Assembly (NCBI GenBank): GCA_030295235.1
Contig: AP026137.1
Coordinates: 248,001 to 312,000 of the forward strand
Source: Fistulifera solaris
Taxonomy: Eukaryota > Bacillariophyta > Bacillariophyceae > Naviculales > Stauroneidaceae
Reading direction: 5' to 3'
Length of the DNA: 64,000 nucleotides
Below the pieces are notes generated by a model. That model saw only the letters and a list, made by a program, of their open reading frames with translations, had not been told where the DNA came from and made no database searches. Every line of letters begins with the position of its first letter. The stretch's first letter is position 1. Made by a program: the position numbers and the translations under genes. Positions 24,354-34,188 of the stretch are shown piece by piece.

Positions 24354-24786
24354 TTACGAAGCCAGTTCGACGGTTTTCCCTGCCGCTTGGCCCCACTATT
24401 GTTGGTAAAAGGGTTTTAGCATCGACAACAACGGATGAATATCATCATCTTTTTGTAAATCATTTACCTTTTCTAGTTTCTCTAGCATCATTTCGGGCGT
24501 CACAGACTCGTCCGCTTGTACAATGACAGTCTTGTTTGCGACGTCGGTGTCAATCTCCGAGACCCCTGAAATTCAAACATCAAGACTGTAAATCGGTATG
24601 CATGTATAACGCAATCGATCAACGCACCGTCGCAACGCACCTTCCAATTTACTCAAAATCCGCTTGACGGCAGCCGCACAACCCTCACTGTACGAGCGTC
24701 GGTGAGGGTAAAGCGACGAACAAGAAACAGCCCCTCACAGAAAAGACGTACCAAGTCATTCCTACATTAAATCGCGTCTCAACCAT
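24354..24786 (-). CDS. ATX1: Copper chaperone ATX1-like (four small exons, 73 aa)
   Basis: A cytosolic copper carrier that hands Cu(I) to P-type ATPases in the secretory path. Minus-strand exons are 24752-24786, 24641-24687, 24468-24565 and 24354-24395. The introns have GT-AG ends (GTACGT, GTGCGT, GTAAAT donors; CAG, CAG, TAG acceptors). The joined protein begins MVETRFNVGMTCEGC and has the heavy-metal-associated MTCxGC metal site followed by AAAVKRILSKLEG. It then runs VSEIDTDVANKTVIVQ, MMLEKLEKW and AAGKTVELAS before the stop. The length matches ATX1 proteins (about 70 aa). Every splice keeps frame and all conserved segments fall in order. It is divergent to the MFS gene, 433 bp apart. A single HMA domain without a transit peptide fits ATX1 better than a chloroplast chaperone. 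Confidence 0.9.
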
Positions 24787-25219
24787 CTTGTTTGTGGATA
24801 ACGTGCAGAAAGGATGCAGTATCGTTTGAGCGAATGAACAATGACAAGATATTGTAGACTATACGGAGTATTGTTTATTCACTTCAATAAGCGGAGCGCG
24901 CAACAAAACACGGTTCAATAAATATATCGTACCGGTACCTATTCCTGTTATCACCAGTACTCTTGCGACAAATACTGTATTTCCTTTCTTTCAACGGTCG
25001 CAAAGAAAAACGACCATGACGATGTTTCATTGACGATGTAGCAGCCGCGCTATTGATCTTCATTTCCATTTTGCTTTCGCCTATCGCTTGTCATTTCTCT
25101 ACATTTCTGAATCTTTCAGTAGTAAAACGAGAAAAGCGATCGACGGTTCTTAAAACGAAACACAGGCATCGAAGCATTTTTGTAAACGACTTCCTAATTT
25201 CTGTCATTTTGACTCTACT
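24787..25219. promoter_or_regulatory. Divergent promoter region of ATX1 and MFS gene
   Basis: 433 bp between two divergent starts. Contains the near-palindrome ATCGTACCGGTACCTAT (about 24926). No other feature seen. Confidence 0.4.
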
Positions 25220-26866
25220 ATGAATTTAGACGAACATCTCATCATGCATCACCACGAACGAATACAACAACCGAGTCACAGCAATCATCAACAACGCCTG
25301 GCCATGCTATCGAACTTCAGCACATCGTACAATGTCGTCAATATTGCTTTAGTGTTGCCCATCCTTCGCATCTTATTTCCGACCGAACGCATTCAACAAG
25401 ACGAATCGTTCTTGGCGTCTTCATTACTGGTAGGAATGATGCTGGGACAAGTTTTAGGTGGCATTATGGGCGACGCCATGGGTCGATTAAGGGCGTTGCG
25501 CGTGGTCATGATTCTGCAAATGGTAGCGAGTTTCGCGAGTGCCACCTGGACGTCGAGTTGGAGTAGTTTGGCGGTCTGGCGATTTTTGCTGGGAGTCGGT
25601 GCCGGTGGTGTGTATCCTTTGGCGGCCGTATTAAGTGCCGAACAGGCCAGCAGTAGTAGTAGTAGTAGCAACAACAAAGACGACGATCTGCACCGCGTAG
25701 TTTTGACATTCGCGACACAGGGTGTGGGGTTCTGGATGGCTCCGGCCGTGGGGTATCTGCTGTTGTTGACGTGCTCGAATTTGCAAATAGTGTGGCGCCT
25801 ATTGTTAGGATTGGGAGCTTTACCGGGAATTGTTTTGTTTTATTTGCAATGGAAAGTACACAAAGCCACAACATCTTGGGAAGCATCCTATCCCCCGGAA
25901 AATGAAGAAACTCCACATCTTTGGCAAGGAGGTACCCCACAGACAGCCACGACGACGACCGAACCAAGTAGCAATACTGCAAATTCAACTACGGAAAATG
26001 ACAGTGACGGAGAAGAAACGACTGTACTGGACTCCACCGCAGAACCGGATGGGTTGTTTGATGATCGCGTTCACGAACAGCAATCCTGGTGGGAGTCGGT
26101 TCGCAACGAACCACAGCTCGTTCAGAAGTTACTAGGAACAGCTGCTACGTGGTTTCTGTTTGATGTGCTGTTTTACGGGAATGCATTGTTTCAACCCATT
26201 GTTCTGGAAGCGGCATTTGGCAATGCAGAAACGAACACACTGGCGTCGCTGCAACTCATGGCACGCAATTCACTTATTTTAGCCTCAATTGCATTGCCAG
26301 GGTACGGAGTCGCTGCTTTCCTCATGGGACGTAGTGATATTGCGTTCTTGCCATCCCAGACACCTCGATACGTGATGTTGCAAGGTTTTGCGTGCATGGC
26401 CGTGCTTTACGGGGTTATTGGAGTGTTTTGGAATGCACTGAAACGGATACATCCATCTGTACTATTGCTCTTATACGGATCGACGTTCTTTTTCTCGAAC
26501 TACGGTCCCAATACATCGACTTTTGTCTTGCCCAGTATGGTGTATTCCGAATCATGTCGGTCGTCGTTAAATGGCGTTAGTGCCGCAGCGGGAAAGTTTG
26601 GCGCCTTTACCGGTGCATCCTTGTTTGCACCGGCCGCATATCAATGGGGACATGCCGCCGTGATGCTCATTTGTGCCGTGGTAGCTGTCTTGTCTTTCTT
26701 CTTGACGCAAGCATGTGTGCCATCCGATTATCACGCTATTACTATGGTTCAAGAAGACGACGCGGATGATGAGATGAGAGTATTGGACGTCCCGTTAGCC
26801 AGAAATCAAGAGGACGAGGAACAAACGACTCCAGCAGATGGAGGTGTCGAAGTACAAGAGCTGTAG
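25220..26866 (+). CDS. MFS transporter, PHO84-like phosphate:H+ symporter family
   Basis: A multi-pass carrier of 548 aa, intact in one exon. A cytosolic N-terminus with several His is followed by about twelve hydrophobic segments. The loop between segments 2 and 3 has GGIMGDAMGRLRAL, the MFS D-x-x-GR signature. The C-half shows FFFSNYGPNTSTFVLP followed by MVYSESCRSSLNG and SAAAGKFGAFTGA, which is the pattern of the inorganic-phosphate symporter family. A long acidic central loop (about residues 222-300) and an acidic C-tail are seen. The start could also be a later Met (25247 or 25307). Phosphate is the likely substrate from family resemblance, but related organic-solute carriers share the motifs. 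It lies alone between the A4/ATX1 block and C2. Confidence 0.82.
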   Translation: MNLDEHLIMHHHERIQQPSHSNHQQRLAMLSNFSTSYNVVNIALVLPILRILFPTERIQQDESFLASSLLVGMMLGQVLGGIMGDAMGRLRALRVVMILQMVASFASATWTSSWSSLAVWRFLLGVGAGGVYPLAAVLSAEQASSSSSSSNNKDDDLHRVVLTFATQGVGFWMAPAVGYLLLLTCSNLQIVWRLLLGLGALPGIVLFYLQWKVHKATTSWEASYPPENEETPHLWQGGTPQTATTTTEPSSNTANSTTENDSDGEETTVLDSTAEPDGLFDDRVHEQQSWWESVRNEPQLVQKLLGTAATWFLFDVLFYGNALFQPIVLEAAFGNAETNTLASLQLMARNSLILASIALPGYGVAAFLMGRSDIAFLPSQTPRYVMLQGFACMAVLYGVIGVFWNALKRIHPSVLLLLYGSTFFFSNYGPNTSTFVLPSMVYSESCRSSLNGVSAAAGKFGAFTGASLFAPAAYQWGHAAVMLICAVVAVLSFFLTQACVPSDYHAITMVQEDDADDEMRVLDVPLARNQEDEEQTTPADGGVEVQEL

Positions 26867-27413
26867 CCCACTACGTCAAGTAAAAATAATCAGTCGGAAA
26901 AGCTTTTGTCGAAAACGGATAAGCTGGCAATGAAGTGACACAAGATCCGGTGTGTTATCATCCAAACATAGTCGATCGGTCAAGCCTCTTGGTCCGCAAG
27001 TCCTCAACGCTAGACGAGCATGCAGCTCCCATTTATTCGACATTCGGAATATTTGAAGCTCTTCCGTACCAGGTACCGGTATAGTCTACCCTTGTGAGAC
27101 GAAAGACAAAGCCAATAGTAAAGACGGATGCCTCGTAAGGTTGAAATTGAATGATTATACCAGCTCCGGTTGCTAAATTTGTCAGATCACAGGCGAATCA
27201 TCTTCGTCTAATTGACAAGACGGTGTTGCTGTATGTCTTATCTTAATCTAGTCTACCCTGTATTGAATACACCATAAAAAGTTCAAACCACAACAATGAT
27301 TAATACAATTTAGACTATTATTTTGGATGACCACTGGGTGCGAGTTTGGATGACTAACAAACGAGTAATACGAAAAAACCTCGACGCAATCGTGAAGAAC
27401 GATAGCACTTCTC
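26867..27413. other. Intergenic between MFS gene and C2 3' end
   Basis: 547 bp between two convergent genes. It contains AGGTACCGGTATAG near 27070 and AT-rich 3' sequence. No gene seen. Confidence 0.4.
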
Positions 27414-29016
27414 TCAGCGGATGGTGAAACGGGAACCGAACGAGGGGGGAAACCGCGACGGCTGTACGGCGTCGAGTTGGAGCGGCATCAACTTTCCAAA
27501 GGCACAAATTCTCGTCTGCACCTATAGATACCAACTGGTTGCCATCGGGCTCAAATCCATTGACAAGATGCGATCTTGATGATACGAAAGTGTCTGAATA
27601 CGTTCCATTTTCGGGTAGCTCCAGGCCACGACTTCATTGTCCGTGAAGCCGTGGCCGGAAAAGAGCTCCTGGTGGTGTTGGCCCCAGATCAGTGAAGAAA
27701 CTTGATTTCCAGTACAAACGCTGTTCATCATACGTCCTGAGCATGTATTCCACAGCTTTATGCACCGATCTGCAGTGCCACCGCCACTGGCAAGCACGTC
27801 ACGCCGATAAGGACACCATGCCAGTCCCTTGACAGCCGCCGTGTGTGATTCCAATATACGACGGGGACCGCCGCCTACTTGGAGGCTTTTCATCATAGAA
27901 GAATCCATCACTTCGTCCACTCGCGAGACACGTGCCTTCAGGATTCCATGCAATGTTGCAAACCGAAGCCGACGATGAAGATGACGGTGATCCGCGCCGA
28001 GTCATTCCTGTCATCGAACGGCTACGCCAATCAAGACTAACAAGCTTTCCCGTATCGTAGCCAACTGTCAACCATTGTAAGGCATCATTCCAGCAAAGCG
28101 CGTGAACAGTACCTCCTCCAACATTGAGAGACGTGTGCACTTCTTTCTTGCACGTGGCGTCGTACAATCGAACTCCTGAGTCGGTTCCTACCGCTAGGTA
28201 GTGCGTCAACCCTTCAACTGTGCACCACTTCACTGCCCGAACGTGGCTCGAAGTTTCATTTCGATTGCGAGACACCTTCTTCAAGTCGACTAGCTCGTGC
28301 ACTGCATCTGTAGCCATGTTCATGATGAACACGACCGACCCAAGCCCTACTGCGAGGACATTGTCCTTACTCCAACTGAGCGGATGAGAGTAAAAGTTAC
28401 TCGCAATATCCGGTACATCAAGAACTGCTTCAGGACGGGAATGGATAACACGAACGGCGGTTGCATTGATCTTTTCAGCCGTCAAGATCGGGGAAGAACG
28501 CAAGAAGTCCATCGCGAAAGGGTCCGCAGCAACGATAGGACGACAATTGCCCCTCATGGAAGGAGAAACAGAGCCGTACTTCAAAAGAGACTTCAATTGA
28601 AGCTCATCATCGAGATCGCTCGTCGACACATTGCACAACGTGCTCAGCAAGTGTTTCTCGTAAACGAGTTTCGTCGAACGAGCTGCGGACGGAGGACCGG
28701 CGCAAGCAACACTGGACGATTCACACGACTTAGACGCAGAATTCAGCTTTCGACGACACAAATCCATATTCATGCGACGACGAGACGGAATGAAACGATC
28801 CAGATCGTCACGAGGAGCAGTTTGCGGCGTAAACAAACGACGATGATGATGAGCAGTCGAACGCATGCGAGGGACTGGAGTTTTAATCATCTGCGGAGTG
28901 CGATACGCGACAGTCAGCGCCGCTCCGCGGTTTCCAGGACGATTAGGAGTTGATAGATGAGTATGCGAAAGCATATCAGAGGAAAGCACGTTGTTTTGAG
29001 AGCAAGAATACACCAT
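27414..29016 (-). CDS. C2: CDC20/CDH1-family APC/C activator
   Basis: A WD40 adaptor that recruits substrates to the anaphase-promoting complex, about 530 aa. The N-terminus MVYSCSQNNVLSS leads to the C-box-type motif LDRFIPSRRRMNMD, then KSLLKYGSVSP. WD40 blades follow: LDVPDIASNFYSHPLSWSKD, HVRAVKWCTVEG, VHALCWN, VCNIAWNPEGTCLASG, VKGLAWCPYRRDVLASGGG and WSYPKMERIQTL. The C-terminus, FGSRFTIR and stop, gives the Ile-Arg tail. One frame covers residues 1 to about 390. The last three blades and the tail lie in two other frames, so there are slips near 27930 and 27550. It is the most complete C copy. The start is fixed by identity with C3. It resembles CDH1/fizzy-related slightly more than CDC20 in the N-terminal LL-spacer, but this is not decisive. 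Confidence 0.85.
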
Positions 29017-29180
29017 GGTGTGATTTTTGGTTCAAAGCAAAAATTAAATTATGCGGATAAAAAGGCTTGCTGCGGTACATAATTGTACGTGAGAGATACG
29101 CTCATGTAGCGAATCGTACCACGCAAGGCGTAGAAATGTTTATACAATACACAATGTATAAACAAAATCTGTACTGTACG
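29017..29180 (-). promoter_or_regulatory. C-family conserved upstream block (C2)
   Basis: About 150 bp directly upstream of C2, nearly identical to that of C3 and similar to those of C1 and C4: GGTTCAAAGCAAAAATT, AATTATGCGGAT, GGCTTGCTGCGGTAC, TAATTGTACGTGAGAGATAC and GAATCGTACCACGC. Likely promoter and 5' UTR. Confidence 0.55.
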
Positions 29181-29277
29181 ACCAACTGTATTATTTTTTT
29201 CATTGCTATATCGCAAAATATCAACCTTTAGACCAATTTCGCATTTGAAGTCTTCAGGTTCTCTTTTTAGTGTAAAC

Positions 29278-29762
29278 TAGCCGCCTTCGGCGTCTAGCCC
29301 CTGCAGGGCTTTTTTCGTTCTCGCCCTTCCCGCAAGCGGGGGCTCGATCCCCGGGGATAGCGTCACACCCGTGATTCGGACACCCGGGACCAGCGTTACG
29401 TTACGTGACACACACACACGGACACAGCGCCTATCAAAAAGTGCACAAACGCAAAACGAAACGAAAGCGGAAAAAGCACAAACGCAAAACGGAAGTAAAA
29501 AGAGCACCAACGCAAAACGGAAGACTCAGAAACGTCGCATTCGAAATTCGAAAACCAAGGAAACGTCACTCTAGAACAACCAATGAGAACAAAGAAAAGA
29601 ACATAAAGAACAAAAGAAATGTGGAATGAGAACAAAGCAAAGAACACAAAGAACAAAAGGAACGTCAAACCCGTGATTCAGACACCCGGGACCAGCGTTA
29701 CGTTACGTGACACACACACGGACACAGCGCGCTATTATAAATAGATAGATAAATAGATAGAT
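29278..29762. repeat. 485-bp insertion with direct and internal repeats
   Basis: This block is missing from the matching place beside C1 (after GTATAAA near 22130), so it is an insertion. It has a GC-rich head (29281-29360) with GCGGGGGCTCGATCCCCGG, which resembles a pol III B-box stem. Two direct repeats of about 62-64 bp lie at 29367-29430 and 29669-29730, both ending GGACACAGCGC. Between them are three copies of a CACAAACGCAAAACGGAAG unit and two copies of an AATGAGAACAAAG unit of about 45 bp. It ends in a GATA-type microsatellite. No coding capacity seen. It could be a SINE- or MITE-like element. Not identified. Confidence 0.6.
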
Positions 29763-29849
29763 GAAGCAACAACTAACTCTTAGGTTGAATTTTGGTGTTT
29801 TTCTAGGTATTGAGAAGCTTGATTCACCGTACACGGCGATTCAAACAGG

Positions 29850-31040
29850 GGGTTTTCGGAGATAAGGTTATCTGATAATATGACGCATTACACACGACTA
29901 AAGCTTCGTGACTTATCTAGCGAAATGACCATTGAACTCTATAACAGCTAAATCCAAACAATATACATGATCAACATGCAAATTATCTACAATAGTTAAT
30001 AGATGACATCCGGTTTTCGTCTTGATCCGACCGAAATCGTTAGTAAAGATGGTATTTAGTGCTGCTCAAGCTCGCCACAAAATCTATTTGCTATATTTCA
30101 AGAAAGCCACAGTGGAGTGAAGGTATTTGTTTGCAAATACCGTGGCATCTCAATCGTCCCTTGCAAAGTATTTGCTGGTGACTTGTTTCACGATACATTT
30201 CACCAGCTCGATGCCTTCTGAAATGAAAAGTCACTTTTGACTGTGATGGAGTGTTAGGATAGAAATGAAGCACTACGTTAAAGAAAACCATTTTTTCACC
30301 AAAATATCATTATTTCTTATCCGTCTTGAGTATATTTGTGTCTTTGATTTAGCCATCATTGAGAAACGCGTATACAAAGGGGATTAGATTGGGTCTTTGA
30401 CATCGGCGTGGGTCTTCTGGAGACATCTCAAATTTTTTCTCGAAACAGAGTCAACTCATTTGGGCTGAGTTTACGGTCATGGTTGATTGTTATTCATACA
30501 ATAGTAACCTCTGATTTTCTCATTTGGCGGTTAAAAGGCGCATCTTACGCAATCTTTGATGGGAGAAAAAATGGGTTGAGAAAATTGTCACTGCCATTTA
30601 TGCAGAAAAGGTGCTATATTACCATCAGTGGCTCTATACGATATCCCCAGAGTGGCTCAATAAATGTGTTGGATATATGACATCACTCTACATTGACACT
30701 GATTCTTAAAACAATTCACAGGATGAAATGTTGCGACGATGTTGCGACGATGTTGCCAGCTTTTTGTGCTTCTGAAGCCAAACAGCTGGGTTTGCTTGGC
30801 CAATCCTACACCCAGAAGCCATTTGAAGCCCCGCTCGCCCGACCAGATCGTACTGGAGGCAATGAAGAAATAGTGTCCAATCTTTTTTTTTCAAAAGCAT
30901 TCACAAGATGAGTTAAGTAATATGTTTCCTGATCTTGCGGTCATGGTGACAATTTCGTTGAGTTGACAACATGCGGTCTGTCTTCCATCCGTCGACGTTA
31001 TCTCCGTTTTGAATCGCCGTGCGTAATAGTCGTTGTCAAA
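29850..31040. other. Unexplained insertion of about 1.2 kb between C2 and A5
   Basis: The corresponding C1-A4 interval goes straight from the segment matching 29850 to the one matching 31040. The block in between is AT-rich, has no convincing frame on either strand and no terminal repeats that I can see. A short repeat GATGTTGCGACGATGTTGC lies near 30735. Origin unknown. Confidence 0.45.
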
Positions 31041-31623
31041 CGCTAGCAGCATCGCATCATCATCGACCGACGCGATTGATAAGATGCTTCGCCGTGTGGA
31101 GTCGCCACGACTCATCCTGAGCTCTAGCTAGAAATTAATACGTATGGAAGCCGAAGGGAGCGCCTTATTCCTGCCAGCTGTCGTTTTCTTTACCCCATCT
31201 CGCTTTATCTGCTTAACTAATTATAAACTATTGACTTCAAACTGATCAAGTAAAATGTTTACGAAAAACGAATTTAACACTCTTAAATTTTATTAGTATA
31301 GCGAGAATGAGATGGATGCATCGCAGCTCCATTCAATTATATTCATTCAGCAAAGCATTTTTCTTGGTACTTACGAACGAAGCGGACGAAAAGAAACGCA
31401 AATTAAAGGACAAAAGATCAATCAAACAAAACAAACGATTATCACTGGGTGATGTGTTTGTCGCAACAGTCTTGGATGTGGATGTGGATGTTTAAGAGCT
31501 AATGCTAAATTGCAGCGATTGCAATTCGCGACGACCGGCTGAATCAAACACCAAAGATCCCGCACGCAAAGTAGAGTGTGAGCAGTAAAAGTGGAAGACG
31601 ACCGGTTCGAACACGCGCGACTC
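31041..31623. other. 3' flank of A5, homologous to that of A4
   Basis: Matches 22210-22839 throughout, including GCATCATCATCGACC, ACTGATCAAGTAAAAT, GAATGAGATGGATGCA and GTCTTGGAT(A/G)TGGATGTG. Non-coding in both copies. Confidence 0.5.
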
Positions 31624-32477
31624 TTACGACTTTGCAGCACGAGCGAAGACGACGGCGGAGACGCTTCGCTTGCACAACTTGGATGGCTTTCGCGGCCCTG
31701 TCGGGTGAAAACGGCCCTCTGCAATAGCACTGTGCCAATCAGCCGTGTACTTTTTCATACAAGCCAGGTATTCCTCGCGTGAGCAATAACCGGTTATGGG
31801 AGTGTCAACGGGAAGATGTCCGAAAACATTGAACATGTAAGCGCGCGAATTGTGCAGGATGGGTCAGTTCTCCAAGATGTGTGCGAAAGAACTCATGTTC
31901 TTCCACCACATTATCCAGGCAGAACCGACTGCATTCAAACTCACGTTCCACCAACCTCTTATCACCCTCCAGGTTCAATGTCCGCACGTCGCAGTACATG
32001 CTGTCCTTCTCCTCCGTCGTCAATGAGAAACGATTGGGAATCTCCTTCACGCCCGTCACAATCTGCGGTGCGAAGCTGACACCTCTGAGAAGGAGAACAA
32101 GACAGGCTCGTCCATTTTTCGTCAGAGCCCTCCGCAACAATCGAGAAAGGCAGGACGGAAACCAGCGGTGCTTCCGGGCGCACAGCATGACGATGCTTCA
32201 TACGCAGGATCGACATCGGCTTCTTGCTCGACGGGCGTACTTCATTCGTCTCCTCACTCAATAACGGAGGGCACTCAGAGAGGTCACCAGGTTGCACTTG
32301 GGTCGCGAAGGAATCGCCAGAACCCACCAAAAGATCTCGATCTTGACTCGGGGCAACGGGCGGCTGATCTGCCGCCGAACACAATTTCTCGGGGCTTTTC
32401 GTTCGCTGCCGCTTGCACGACGAATAATCATTACTCTGGGGACTCAGAGAAGAGATAGAACGCTTTGAAACGCGCAT
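31624..32477 (-). CDS. Family A member A5 (unknown function)
   Basis: Unknown protein, near copy of A4. Start MRVSKRSISSLSPQS, basic segment CKRQRTKSPEKLCSAADQPP. Exon 1 ends near 32204. The intron 32085-32203 is 119 nt (GTATGA...TTCTCAG after a pyrimidine tract) and joins in frame to GVSFAPQIVTGVKEIPNR. The core reads ECSRFCLDNVVEEHEFF and RTHLGELTHPAQF. The C-terminus reads TPITGYCSREEYLACMKKYT, then HSAIAEGRF, then a basic end at FARAAKS. Frame changes are seen in late exon 1, after the core and near the end. The N-terminal Met and AT-rich leader (AAAACAAACAAAATG) match A6 and A7. Confidence 0.55.
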
Positions 32478-32806
32478 TTTGTTTGTTTTTAGATGAGAAT
32501 AAAGATTATAATCAGCAATAACGGTGTTTTGTGTCGATATTTGTTGTTGCTGCTGCTGCCGCTGCTGACGGACCGGGGACAGACATTCTTGTTTGTACGT
32601 CGTAGCGGCTCTAATCCAATATCACACATGATACCGATACGATTTCTGAATACCTGATTGACGATTGAACGCTGAACATCCCGTCGATCGTCCGCAGCTG
32701 CGCGATGATAAAAAATGAACATCATCAACCGCAAAATCTTTCTTTCACTTATCTCCTACAAGAAAAGTGGACCTCTTCGTTCGTTTGCTCCCTACATGTT
32801 GAACAA
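32478..32806. promoter_or_regulatory. Divergent promoter region of A5 and a secreted-type unknown
   Basis: 329 bp. The A5 side has the A-family element (AATAACGGTGTTTT at 32517, then a CTG-rich tract near 32545-32570). No other feature. Confidence 0.5.
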
Positions 32807-33473
32807 ATGAAAGTGTTCTGTTGGTTTGTTTTACTGGGCGCATGGCAGCGCCTTGTCGTCTCAGATGGCTTTATTCTTCCTCCACGCTCACACAATAACA
32901 ACGGAGGTGGTAACAATAACGGCAATTGTCCTCGAGTCTCTAATGCAGGAGAAGCGATGACGCAAATTTACCTTCTGCTTACTCAGTTGGATGAGCTACG
33001 AAGAGGTAACCGATGAGAAAATCGTTCTGAGTGTCGAAAACGGCGCGGCACGGACGTCTTTGCATCCATCATCGCCATCTACGGAACGCCTCATCGCCAG
33101 CACAAGTCGTACAACAACAACAAGCAAACCATACTCATTGGTGTCTGCAGCTCAACACTGGAATAATGTTTTCACACCCACCAAATCGACTTTTGCGAAA
33201 CCATTCCAAAATGTCAATCAAGCGATACGTTGCAAATTTCGCAACCCACGACAAAAAGCTCAAGACGAAATGACGCAAACCATACACACGATACCGGTCA
33301 AGCAGGTCGTGAAAACACCCGATAGTACCGTCTTACCTAGTACGGCAGTCCACATTCCCGCTAGACGATCGCGATTATTGGGGCAACCCTTGGGCATCGA
33401 TCGCGTCCAAGAGTTTGCTCGTTCCATTCAACGTCGGTGCGCGCGACAGGGCTCGTTATTTCTGCAGAGGTAA
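32807..33473 (+). CDS. Unknown protein with signal peptide (two exons, 173 aa)
   Basis: Not recognised. Start MKVFCWFVLLGAWQRLVVSDG gives a typical signal peptide followed by Phe (DGFILPPRS), which could also serve as a complex-plastid targeting start. The exons are 32807-33005 and 33151-33473. The intron of 145 nt begins GTAACC and ends GTGTCTGCAG, and splicing joins LDELRR in frame to AQHWNNVFTPTKSTF. The rest is basic, with Lys/Arg and Gln (CKFRNPRQKAQDEM, IDRVQEFARSIQRRC). Without splicing the first frame stops after LRRGNR. Alternatives are a one-base slip instead of an intron, or a later second splice. Its neighbours A5 and C3 are unrelated. Confidence 0.5.
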
Positions 33474-34188
33474 CAGGGATAATCGATACCGAATCTCTTA
33501 AGCGTCCCTTGTCCTCGCGCTAAAATAGATATGTTGCAACGAAAAGTTCTCAAGGGCAGATGAGGCCAGATGAGCAGCATATAAGTCGTTTCAGCCCGTC
33601 GCACAACCGGCGAAAACACCCGCAGCTGCCATTCTCATCAGTTCTGTTTAATAGCTAGCAAATGTGGTGCTTTTAAAGTTTGAATTGACACCTGAGCTGA
33701 TGTATTGGATGAAAGAATAATAGCAAGTGTCTTCCAGACAACATAGTAGCACTTGACGGCGTGAATCGCCAGAAAAACCAAATTTCTGCCAGAATTATAA
33801 TCTCGATGTTGGTGATGATGGATTTCGTTGGAGAAGCAACATTCTTCCAAAAAATGGAAAAGGAGACGAGGCCCATCGCAGCAACACCTTTTCGCGAATG
33901 GAGGACGAAGGAAATGAAAGTGATTCATTTAACGCCGATGTTTTCGTTGCCGATCCAGATTGCTAGATGTATCACCCTCAGTAATGAACTTAGTATCGAG
34001 TTTAAGTTCTAGTTGAAGAATTTTAACGAAGAAACACAAATGTTAGAGTTATCAAATCGCAATAAAGCTACTGCACACAAAACATAAAGACGAGATTCAT
34101 TAGGACGAGTACCAGGTAATTGTCGGGAGAACAACAAGCCGAGCATCATACAACAGTGAATGATTTGTGCCAAGTACATCAAATGCAC
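33474..34188. other. Intergenic between the unknown gene and C3
   Basis: 715 bp. Short frames on both strands but none with motifs or flanking signals. No gene called. Confidence 0.35.

Noticed and set aside
28297-28953. Long plus-strand frame opposite the N-terminus of C2 (similar ones opposite C3 and C4)
   Set aside because: It is the antisense shadow of the conserved CDC20-type coding strand. Repetition among copies only reflects duplication.
29320-29360. Possible tRNA gene from the GGGGGCTCGATCCCC stem
   Set aside because: No acceptor stem, D-arm or anticodon arm can be folded around it; only the T-arm-like stem is present.
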